Shown here piece after piece: positions 1 through 7,392 of a stretch of DNA of 64,000 nt. The position numbers were made by a program, and so were the translations under genes. The stretch comes from Arthrobacter liuii (GTDB lineage: Bacteria > Actinomycetota > Actinomycetes > Actinomycetales > Micrococcaceae). The notes beneath the pieces were generated by a model. That model saw only the letters and a program-made list of their open reading frames with translations, searched no databases and was not told the origin of the DNA. Each line of letters begins with the position of its first letter. Within the stretch, counting starts at the first letter, position 1. The stretch lies in contig NZ_BMFW01000003.1 of NCBI RefSeq assembly GCF_014639275.1, forward strand, positions 124,001 to 188,000, written 5' to 3'.

Positions 1-2395
1 CGGTGATGATGAGCAGGCCAGGGCCGCGCGCATCCGGGCCGGTCCCGATGTCGTCGTGTTCGTCGAAGTAGTCGTCCAGCGCGTCTTCCCAGCGTTCGGC
101 ACCCCATCCGGAGCCGCCGTCGAGCTCTCCCAGGGCCGTGGCGTCCTCATCGGCAAACAGTTCCACCCGGCGGAACATCTCGTTGCGCACCATAACCCGG
201 AACGCCCGGATGTTGGATGTGAGCGATGGCGGCGGGGGCGGTGGCGCGTCGTGCGGCGTGGGCGCGGCACCGGAGGCCAGTTCCTCCCACTCGTCCAGGA
301 GGCTGGAGTCTACCTGTCGAACCAGCTCACCCAACCAGGCGGTCAGGTCTGCCAGGTCCTCGCGCAGCATGTCCTGCGGCACGGTTTGGCGCAGCGCCTT
401 GAACGCATCGGCAAGGTACCGCAGCACGATCCCTTCGGACCTGGCCAGGCCGTAAAACTGCACGAATTCGCCAAAGTTCATGGCACGCTGGTACATGTCG
501 CGGACCACCGACTTGGGCGCGAGCTCAAAGTCGCCCACCCATGGCGCAGCCTTCCGGTACACCTCGAACGCTTCGCCCAGGATCTCCGCAAGCGGCTGGG
601 GGTAGGTGACCTCGTCCAGCATGGCCATCCGCTGGTCATATTCGATGCCGTCAGCCTTCATGGCGGCCACCGCCTCTCCCCGCGCCTTCTTCTGCTGGGC
701 GGACAGGATCTGCCGCGGTTTCTCCAGGGTCGCCTCGATCACGGACACCACGTCCAGGGCGTACGACGGCGACTCCGGGTCAAGGAGGTCAAGTGCGGCA
801 AGTGCAAAGGGGGAGAGCGGCTGGTTCAGGGCGAAGTTCGGCTGCAGGTGCACGGTCAGCCGGACCGTGCGGCCATCGGCCCCCTGCTCCTCCGGAGGTA
901 TCCGTTCGATGACCTCGGCGGCGAGCAGTTCACGGTAGATACCCAGCGCCTTCCTCATCAGCCGCAGCTGGGAAGAGCGCGGTTCGTGGTTCCCGGTGAG
1001 CAGCCGCCTGGCTGCCGCGAACGGATCACCGGGGCGTTCCATCAGGTTCATCAGCATGGCGTGTGTCACCGTAAAGCTGGACGTCAGCGGGTCCGGCACC
1101 GATTCCACCAGCCGTTTGAAGGTGGGCTCACCCCAGGAGACGAAACCTTCGGGCGGCTTCTTCTTCACCACTTGGCGGAGCTTTTTCTGGTCGTCACCGA
1201 ACTTGGCAGTGGCCTTCGCCATCGCCTTGACGTTCTCAATCACGTGCTCGGGTGCCTGAACCACCACCGTCCCGGCGGTGTCGTACCCCGCACGCCCGGC
1301 CCGGCCCGCTATCTGGTGGAACTCGCGTGAGTTGAGCAGGCGGGTGCGGACGCCGTCGTACTTGCTCAAAGCGGTAAGCAGCACGGTGCGGATGGGCACG
1401 TTGATGCCTACGCCCAGCGTGTCCGTGCCGCAAATGACCTTCAGCAGCCCGGCCTGCGCCAGCTGCTCCACCAGCCGGCGGTACTTGGGCAGCATGCCGG
1501 CGTGGTGCACACCGATCCCGTGGCGCACCAGCCTGTTGAGTGTCTTGCCGAACCCGGCGGCGAACCGGAAGTTGGCAATGAGCTCCGCTATCTTGTCCTT
1601 TTCCTCCCGGCTGCACACGTTGATGCTCATCAGGTTCTGGGCCCTGTCGATCGCTTCGAGCTGGCTGAAGTGCACCACGTAGACCGGCACCTGCCGGGTG
1701 GACAGCAATTCCTCCAAAGTCTCGTGGACGGGAGTCTGGTGGTAGTAGTAGTGCAGCGGAATGGGCCGCTCTGCCGAACTCACCGTCGTGGTGGGACGGC
1801 CGGTGAGCGAGGTGAGCCCCTCCTCGAACCGGGTCACGTCCCCCAGGGTGGCGGACATCAGCAGGAACTGTGCCTGCGGAAGCTCCAGGAGGGGAACCTG
1901 CCAGGCCCAGCCGCGTTGCGGGTCGGAATAGAAGTGGAACTCATCCATGATCACGGCGCCCAGTTCCGCTGCGGAGCCTTCCCGCAAAGCTATGTTGGCC
2001 AGGATCTCGGCCGTGCAGCAGATGATGGGCGCGTCCTGGTTCACCCCGGAGTCGCCTGTGATCATGCCGACGTTCTCCGCCCCGAAGATGTCGCAGAGTG
2101 CGAAGAATTTTTCGGACACCAGTGCTTTGATGGGTGCCGTATAGTAGCTCCGCCGGCCCTGGGCCATGGCCTGGAAGTGCGCGACAATCGCCACCAGGGA
2201 TTTCCCGGACCCCGTGGGCGTGGCGAGGATGACATTCGCACCGGTTGCCAGCTCCATGATGGCCTCGTCCTGGGCCGGGTAGAGCGACAGGCCCCTGCTT
2301 TCCGTCCATTCCACGAAGCGGGTGTAAAGGGCGTCGGGGTCGACGGCGGCGGCTTTGGGGATGGACAGATCGCTCAGCTGGTCAACGAGTTTCAT
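1..2395 (-). CDS. DEAD/DEAH-box helicase, DUF3516 type (partial, C-terminus outside window)
   Basis: Superfamily 2 ATP-dependent RNA or DNA helicase of the cytoplasm. About 798 codons are present and the frame is still open at base 1, so the C-terminus is missing. Motifs run in the expected order: Walker A ATPTGSGKS near residue 58, DEFH box near 149, SAT motif (LMSATLG) near 177 and motif VI (QIAGRAGRAG) near 359. From about residue 420 a long helical extension without helicase motifs follows, as in actinobacterial proteins annotated with a DUF3516 C-terminal domain (Ski2/Mtr4-like layout). The start is the ATG at 2395; the methyltransferase gene is divergent, 96 bases away. The family is clear; the substrate is unknown. 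Confidence 0.88.
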   Translation of the reverse strand, partial: MKLVDQLSDLSIPKAAAVDPDALYTRFVEWTESRGLSLYPAQDEAIMELATGANVILATPTGSGKSLVAIVAHFQAMAQGRRSYYTAPIKALVSEKFFALCDIFGAENVGMITGDSGVNQDAPIICCTAEILANIALREGSAAELGAVIMDEFHFYSDPQRGWAWQVPLLELPQAQFLLMSATLGDVTRFEEGLTSLTGRPTTTVSSAERPIPLHYYYHQTPVHETLEELLSTRQVPVYVVHFSQLEAIDRAQNLMSINVCSREEKDKIAELIANFRFAAGFGKTLNRLVRHGIGVHHAGMLPKYRRLVEQLAQAGLLKVICGTDTLGVGINVPIRTVLLTALSKYDGVRTRLLNSREFHQIAGRAGRAGYDTAGTVVVQAPEHVIENVKAMAKATAKFGDDQKKLRQVVKKKPPEGFVSWGEPTFKRLVESVPDPLTSSFTVTHAMLMNLMERPGDPFAAARRLLTGNHEPRSSQLRLMRKALGIYRELLAAEVIERIPPEEQGADGRTVRLTVHLQPNFALNQPLSPFALAALDLLDPESPSYALDVVSVIEATLEKPRQILSAQQKKARGEAVAAMKADGIEYDQRMAMLDEVTYPQPLAEILGEAFEVYRKAAPWVGDFELAPKSVVRDMYQRAMNFGEFVQFYGLARSEGIVLRYLADAFKALRQTVPQDMLREDLADLTAWLGELVRQVDSSLLDEWEELASGAAPTPHDAPPPPPPSLTSNIRAFRVMVRNEMFRRVELFADEDATALGELDGGSGWGAERWEDALDDYFDEHDDIGTGPDARGPGLLIIT

Positions 2396-2491
2396 TGATT
2401 TCAACCTTAGTGCCACGCTGCTAATCGATTCCCGTCCCGTCCGGGTTAAGCTACGCCTTGCCCGTCTGCCCGCCAGAACCTGGAGAATTTC

Positions 2492-3271
2492 ATGAAATGG
2501 GACCCCGCAAAGTACGTCGAGTTTGGCGACTACCGGAGCCGGCCTTTCTTCGACCTCACTGCCCGGATCCACGCCGACAGGCCCGCGCGGGTGGTCGACC
2601 TTGGCTGCGGGCCGGGGAACCTCACGGCCACGCTGGCCGAACGCTGGCCCGGTGCCCGGGTGCTTGGCCTGGATTCGTCCGGGGAGATGCTGGCGAAAGC
2701 GGCATCCCTGGCGGAGGAGGTTCCGTCCCTGCAGTTTGAGCAGGCGGACATCGCCGCCTGGATGCCCGCTCCGGACACAGACGTTGTGGTCAGCAATGCT
2801 GCCCTGCAATGGGTTCCCGGCCACCAGGACCTGATGCGGAGGTGGCTGGAGGCCCTCCGGCCGGGCGCATGGTTTGCCATGCAGGTGCCCGGAAATTTCA
2901 ACTCCCCGTCGCACTCGCTGATGCGGGAGCTGGCGGCGTCAGGCCGCTGGGCCGCCAAGCTGGACGGGGTGCTGCGTGGCGGGGAATCAGTGGGGGAGCC
3001 CCGGGACTACCTAAGCATCCTGCTCGACGGCGGGTGGGCGGCGGACGCATGGGAAACCAGCTACCAGCAGGTCCTTCCGGGGCCTGACCCCGTGCTCGAA
3101 TGGGTCCGGGGCACTGCCCTCCGGCCGGTGGTGGCCGCCCTCGAAGAGGACGACGCCAAGCGCTTCGAATCGGAGTATGCGGCCGCCCTGCGGGACGCGT
3201 ATCCCCAAGGTGCCCACGGCACTGTATTTCCCTTCCGCCGGATCTTCGCAGTGGGGCGCAAAGCGCGCTAG
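2492..3271 (+). CDS. tam: Trans-aconitate 2-methyltransferase
   Basis: SAM-dependent methyltransferase of 259 residues, close to the 252 of E. coli Tam. It should methylate trans-aconitate, a spontaneous by-product that inhibits aconitase, to its monomethyl ester in the cytosol. The class I SAM-binding motif VVDLGCGPGNLTA lies near residues 33-45, and the acidic residue ending strand 2 (GLDSSGEML) near 60. The Tam-like elements NAALQWVPGHQDL and the C-terminal FPFRRIFAV are also present. A CTGGAGAA ribosome-binding site precedes the ATG at 2492. It seems to be a single-gene unit. Close paralogues methylate other small acids, so the substrate rests on similarity. Confidence 0.82.
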   Translation: MKWDPAKYVEFGDYRSRPFFDLTARIHADRPARVVDLGCGPGNLTATLAERWPGARVLGLDSSGEMLAKAASLAEEVPSLQFEQADIAAWMPAPDTDVVVSNAALQWVPGHQDLMRRWLEALRPGAWFAMQVPGNFNSPSHSLMRELAASGRWAAKLDGVLRGGESVGEPRDYLSILLDGGWAADAWETSYQQVLPGPDPVLEWVRGTALRPVVAALEEDDAKRFESEYAAALRDAYPQGAHGTVFPFRRIFAVGRKAR

Positions 3272-3299
3272 TTGCGCTCCTTTCGACTGGTTTTCCAGG

Positions 3300-3344
3300 C
3301 TGTCACACGATGTGACAGTGCTGCAAAGTGATTGGGCTTACAAT
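3300..3344 (+). promoter_or_regulatory. Candidate operator and promoter of the ABC exporter operon
   Basis: A perfect dyad CTGTCACA-CGA-TGTGACAG occupies 3300-3318. A TACAAT -10-like hexamer follows at 3339-3344, about 68 bases before the first ABC gene. The dyad abuts the place where a -35 would sit. Short GT...AC dyads are typical GntR-family operators, and the operon ends with a GntR/YtrA regulator, so autoregulation is the simplest reading. The dyad and hexamer are seen; their function is inferred. Confidence 0.45.
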
Positions 3345-3411
3345 GGCGACTGTGGTTTAGGGGTCAAGCCGCCGGCCCCCTCTTCGGCCCAGGCATTTAC
3401 AGGGGGGTATT

Positions 3412-5157
3412 TTGCTGGTCGGACTTATGAGGCGGCAGTTGGCCGGCCAATACGGGCAGGTCTGGGCTATCGTGCTCCTGCAACTGGTCCAGGCGGCGGC
3501 AAACCTGCTGCTGCCTACGGTCAATGCCGCCATCATCGATGACGGCATTGTGGCGGGCCAGCCTGGGGTGATCTCGCGGCTGGGCATGCTCATGGCGACC
3601 ATTGCCGTAGTGCAGGCTGCGTCCGCCATCGCGGCGGGCTACCTTGGGGCGGTGGTGGCCATGAGGATCGGGCACCGCCTCCGGGCTGAGGTTTTTACCC
3701 GGATCCAGTCGCTGTCCTCCCAGGATGTGGCCCTGTTCGGTACCCAAAGCCTGACCACGCGCGCCACGAACGATGCCCAGCAGATCCAGGCTTTCGCCGT
3801 GCTCGTTTTCACCATGCTCTTTGCCGGGCCGGCCATGGGCGTGGGCGGCATCGTCCTTGCGGTGCAGCAGGATGTGGCGTTGTCCGTGGTGGTGATCGTC
3901 ATCGTGCCCCTGCTCCTGCTGATCATGTACTTGATCGTCCGCCGGCTGATCCCGCTCTACCGTCAGGGCCAGGAACTGCTGGACCGGTCGGGCGGCATTC
4001 TTCGCGAACAGATCATCGGCGTGGACGTGATCCGCGCTTTCGTACGCCAGGGACATGAAGTGCGGCGGTTTGCGGAAACCAACGCCGGCCTGACTGCCAA
4101 CAACCTGCAGTCCGCGCTCCTGGTGGCCGGGATGTTGCCGATGATCATGCTGGTGGTCAACACCAGCTCGGTTGCGGTCGTATGGTTTGGCGGCCACCGC
4201 ATCCAGGCAGGGTTGATGAACCTTGGGGCGCTCACGGCGTTCATCGCGTACATCATGCAGATCCTGCTGGCGATCATGATGTCCATGTATGTGCTGATGA
4301 CGGCGCCGCGGGCCTCCGCTTGCGCCGAACGCATCCAGGCGGTGCTGGATACGGAGCCGTCCGTCAGCAGCTCGGCCTCGGCCGGCGCGCAGCCCCGGGT
4401 AGACACAATTCAGCCGGCTGCTGTGTCTTTCCAGGGCGTCGGCTTCGCCTATCCGGGAGCTGAGGCGCCCGTGCTTGCGGAGATCAGTTTTACCGCCGCT
4501 GCCGGCACCACCACCGCAATTGTCGGCTCCACCGGAAGTGGCAAGACAACGCTGCTGAACCTGATCCCCCGTTTCCTCGACCCCACCGAGGGCAGCATCA
4601 CCCTTGCCGGCCACGACATCCGGGACCTGCCCCTGGACCAGCTCCGGGCTGCCATGGCCATCGTGCCCCAGCACTCCCACTTGTTCACGGGAACCATCGC
4701 GGACAACCTGAGGATGGCTGCGCCCGAAGCCACGGACGAGGAACTTTGGGCTGTCCTGGAGACGGCGCAGACCATGCGGTTCATGCGTGACCTCCATCTT
4801 GGGCTCGCCACTCCCGTAGGCCAGGGAGGCGCCAGCTTGTCAGGCGGGCAGCGGCAAAGGCTGTGCATCGCCAGGGCCCTCCTGCGCAAGGCGCCCCTCT
4901 ACCTCTTTGACGACAGCTTCTCCGCCCTGGACTACGACACGGACACCAGGCTGCGGCACGCCATGGACCAGGCGCTCGCCGACGCAACCGTCATCGTTGT
5001 GGCCGAACGCGTCTCCGCGGTGGAAGACGCAGACCGCGTCCTGGTGCTCGACGACGGCCGGCTGGTTGCGCAGGGAACGCACCGGGAGCTGCTGGAAACG
5101 TCCGCCACGTACCGCGAGATCGCCGAATCGCAGCTCGCACTGGATGGCACCCTGTGA
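3412..5157 (+). CDS. ABC exporter half-transporter, degenerate-site subunit
   Basis: Membrane-spanning ABC exporter subunit of 581 residues: six-helix type I exporter domain (about 1-310), then a nucleotide-binding domain. Walker A (VGSTGSGKTT) is near residue 372 and the signature LSGGQRQR near 476. The catalytic Walker B glutamate is aspartate (LYLFDDSFSALD, D501), and the H-loop histidine is glutamate (VVAERVS, E532). That is the pattern of the poorly hydrolysing partner in heterodimeric exporters such as TM287/288. The start is TTG at 3412 behind AGGGGGG. The stop overlaps the next gene as GTGA, so the partner is the downstream subunit. The exported substrate cannot be told from sequence. 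Confidence 0.88.
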   Translation: MLVGLMRRQLAGQYGQVWAIVLLQLVQAAANLLLPTVNAAIIDDGIVAGQPGVISRLGMLMATIAVVQAASAIAAGYLGAVVAMRIGHRLRAEVFTRIQSLSSQDVALFGTQSLTTRATNDAQQIQAFAVLVFTMLFAGPAMGVGGIVLAVQQDVALSVVVIVIVPLLLLIMYLIVRRLIPLYRQGQELLDRSGGILREQIIGVDVIRAFVRQGHEVRRFAETNAGLTANNLQSALLVAGMLPMIMLVVNTSSVAVVWFGGHRIQAGLMNLGALTAFIAYIMQILLAIMMSMYVLMTAPRASACAERIQAVLDTEPSVSSSASAGAQPRVDTIQPAAVSFQGVGFAYPGAEAPVLAEISFTAAAGTTTAIVGSTGSGKTTLLNLIPRFLDPTEGSITLAGHDIRDLPLDQLRAAMAIVPQHSHLFTGTIADNLRMAAPEATDEELWAVLETAQTMRFMRDLHLGLATPVGQGGASLSGGQRQRLCIARALLRKAPLYLFDDSFSALDYDTDTRLRHAMDQALADATVIVVAERVSAVEDADRVLVLDDGRLVAQGTHRELLETSATYREIAESQLALDGTL

Positions 5158-6968
5158 GCGCACGGGAGGAGGAAGCCGGGGAAACGGCACACAGGTTCTG
5201 GCCGACCGCCAGCAGGCTCCTTGGCCTCCTTCGCCCCTTCCGGCTGCAGATACTCGGAGCCGTCGCGGCCACCTGCGCATTCGCGGTCCTCAATGTCGCG
5301 GCCCCCAAGTACCTGGGGGACGCCACCGACGTGGTGGTGGACGCCGTCTTCCAAGGCGGCCTGGACCAACGGCTCGGACTCCTGCTGGCAGCCGTGGCCA
5401 TGATGTACGTCTTCGCCTCGCTGTTCAACTGGGTCCAGGGGGCGCTGACTGCCCGCGCAGTGCAGGGGCTCATGTACGGCCTGCGTGCCTCGGTCGAAGA
5501 CAAGCTTCACCGGCTCCCGTCCACCTACTTCCGCGAACGCTCCCGCGGCGACGTGTTGAGCCGGGCAACCAACGACATCGATAACATTGCCCAAGCCCTG
5601 AACCAGGTCCTGACACAGCTGATCGTGTCGGTCCTGATGCTGTGCGGTTCGCTGGCCATGATGCTGTGGATCTCACCGTTGCTCGCCGCCATCGCCATTG
5701 CCAGCGTTCCTGTCTCCATCTGGATCACCGTCCTTGTGGCCAAGCGGTCCCAGGAGCACTTCGCCGGACAATGGAAGGAGACCGGCGAACTCAATGCGCA
5801 CGTGGAGGAATTCATCAGTGGGCACGAAGTCATCAAGGCCTTTGGCCGCCAGGAACAGGCGGCGGAAATCTTCAGCCGCAGCAACGGACGGCTGGCCCGG
5901 GCGGCGGCCAAAGCCCAGTACTCAGCCGGGGTAGTCCAGCCGCTGATGGTGCTGATGGCCAACCTTAACTACATAGCGGTTGCGGTCGTGGGGGCACTGC
6001 AGGTCCTCGCAGGGGCCATGACCATTGGGGGTGTCCAGGCCTTCATCCAGTTCAGCCGGTTGTTCACCCAGCCGGTGGGGCAGATCGGCGGACTGCTCAA
6101 CGTCATTCAGTCCTGCGCAGCGTCAGCCGCCAGGGTTTTCGTGCTCCTGGATGCCGGCGAGGACCCGCAGGAGCCCGGTGGCCGGCCTGCCGGCGCCCCC
6201 GCAGCAGGACGCATAGTTTTCCACGACGTGACGTTCGGCTACCCCGGTTCAGTTCCCGCTGTCCGTAACCTCAGCTTCACCGTAGAACCGGGCCAGGCAG
6301 TAGCCATCGTGGGACACACCGGGGCGGGCAAGACCACCATAGTGAACCTGCTCATGCGGTTCCTGGAACCTTCATCCGGCCGGATCACCATGGGCGGCAA
6401 GGACATCGCGGCAATTCCCCGGGACCAGTTACGTGGGCAGTTCGGTGTGGTGCTCCAGGACTCCTGGCTCTTCGGGGGAACCATCCGCGAGAACATCGCT
6501 TACGGCCTGCCGGACGCCACGGATGATGCCATCGTCGCCGCCGCGGAGGCCACCCACGCGGACCGGTTCGTCCGGTCCCTGCCGCATGGCTACGGAACGG
6601 TGCTGGAAAGCGGCGGCGAGCCGCTCAGCCAGGGGCAGCGCCAACTCATCACCATTGCCAGGGCCCAGCTGGCGGGGCGCGCCGTACTGGTCCTGGATGA
6701 AGCAACCAGTTCCGTGGATTCCAGGACGGAACTGCTGATCCGCCAGGCCATGCAGCGGCTGCGCCACGGCCGGACGAGCTTCGTGATCGCCCACCGTTTG
6801 TCCACTATCCGGAACGCTGATCTAATTCTCGTCATGGACCACGGACGCATCGTCGAACAGGGCGCACATGGAAGCCTCCTTGCCGCCAACGGCTACTACG
6901 CCAGGCTCTACAACGCCCAGTTTGCCGAACGCGACGGCAGGGCCGGGGTCCTGGAGGGCGGCCTGTGA
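5154..6968 (+). CDS. ABC exporter half-transporter, catalytic subunit
   Basis: Second half of the heterodimeric exporter, 604 residues: a short N-terminal tail, six membrane helices, then an ATPase domain. Walker A VGHTGAGKTT lies near residue 386, Walker B LVLDEATSSVD near 512 with the catalytic glutamate present, and the H-loop IAHRLST near 545. Its signature motif is LSQGQRQL instead of LSGGQ. This degenerate signature complements the defective Walker B and H-loop of the first subunit, so one ATP site should be degenerate and one active. GTGA overlaps join it to the genes on both sides. Multidrug, lipid or peptide export are all possible. Confidence 0.88.
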   Translation: MSAREEEAGETAHRFWPTASRLLGLLRPFRLQILGAVAATCAFAVLNVAAPKYLGDATDVVVDAVFQGGLDQRLGLLLAAVAMMYVFASLFNWVQGALTARAVQGLMYGLRASVEDKLHRLPSTYFRERSRGDVLSRATNDIDNIAQALNQVLTQLIVSVLMLCGSLAMMLWISPLLAAIAIASVPVSIWITVLVAKRSQEHFAGQWKETGELNAHVEEFISGHEVIKAFGRQEQAAEIFSRSNGRLARAAAKAQYSAGVVQPLMVLMANLNYIAVAVVGALQVLAGAMTIGGVQAFIQFSRLFTQPVGQIGGLLNVIQSCAASAARVFVLLDAGEDPQEPGGRPAGAPAAGRIVFHDVTFGYPGSVPAVRNLSFTVEPGQAVAIVGHTGAGKTTIVNLLMRFLEPSSGRITMGGKDIAAIPRDQLRGQFGVVLQDSWLFGGTIRENIAYGLPDATDDAIVAAAEATHADRFVRSLPHGYGTVLESGGEPLSQGQRQLITIARAQLAGRAVLVLDEATSSVDSRTELLIRQAMQRLRHGRTSFVIAHRLSTIRNADLILVMDHGRIVEQGAHGSLLAANGYYARLYNAQFAERDGRAGVLEGGL

Positions 6969-7345
6969 GCACCGCTGGCGACTTTCCCGGATCATGGCGG
7001 CCTAACCCGGCCAGCAGCGTGGCGCTGTTCGAACAACTGCGGCTCCAGGTCATCCATCTGGCGGACAGCGGCGCGCTGGCCCCAGGCACCCGGCTGCCCG
7101 CGGTGCGGGCCCTCGCAGAAAAACTCGACGTCGCCCCGCACACCGTGGCCAGGGCCTACAAAGAGCTGGAAGCGGCCGGCATCGTCGCTACCCGCGGGCG
7201 GAACGGGACCGTGGTTTCAGCTCGTGATGAGAGGCTCGGGAGCCTCTCTGACGCCGCTGCCGCCTACGCCGCCGTCGCCAAATCCCAGGGCGCCAGCTTC
7301 GCAGAAGCGGTGAAGCTCCTGGCCGCCGCCTACGATGTTCCCTGA
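6965..7345 (+). CDS. GntR-family (YtrA-type) transcriptional regulator
   Basis: A 126-residue repressor-like protein with an N-terminal winged helix-turn-helix (about 18-85), including the typical GntR stretch GTRLPAVRALAEKLDV and the recognition-helix region VAPHTVARAYKELE. Only about 40 residues follow, with no large effector-binding domain. This is the architecture of the YtrA subfamily, whose genes usually accompany ABC transporters. It starts with GTG overlapping the stop of the upstream ATPase gene, so it belongs to that operon. It probably controls the operon through the dyad at 3300-3318. The inducer is unknown. Confidence 0.85.
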   Translation: MSTAGDFPGSWRPNPASSVALFEQLRLQVIHLADSGALAPGTRLPAVRALAEKLDVAPHTVARAYKELEAAGIVATRGRNGTVVSARDERLGSLSDAAAAYAAVAKSQGASFAEAVKLLAAAYDVP

Positions 7346-7363
7346 GGGCGGAACCGTGAGTGT

Positions 7364-7386
7364 TCGAAAAAGTTTTCGATTAGCAT
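7364..7386 (+). promoter_or_regulatory. LexA (SOS) box and -10 element of uvrA
   Basis: TCGAAAAAGTTTTCGA at 7364-7379 is a 16-base palindrome. It matches the mycobacterial/Bacillus SOS box (CGAAC-N4-GTTCG core) at all but the two innermost specific positions. TAGCAT at 7381-7386 fits the TANNNT -10 pattern and lies exactly six bases before the uvrA GTG, so the transcript is probably leaderless. LexA bound here would cover the promoter. UvrA being SOS-controlled is known in many bacteria; binding at this site is inferred. Confidence 0.72.
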
Positions 7387-7392
7387 AATGGG

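Noticed and set aside
3300..3318. The dyad as a CRP/GlxR site
   Set aside because: CRP sites read TGTGA-N6-TCACA. Here the half-sites are turned the other way (TCACA-N3-TGTGA), so a GntR-type site fits better.
3397..4797. A long antisense frame over the first ABC gene
   Set aside because: His/Gly/Arg-rich shadow without motifs; the sense gene has complete ABC transporter motifs.
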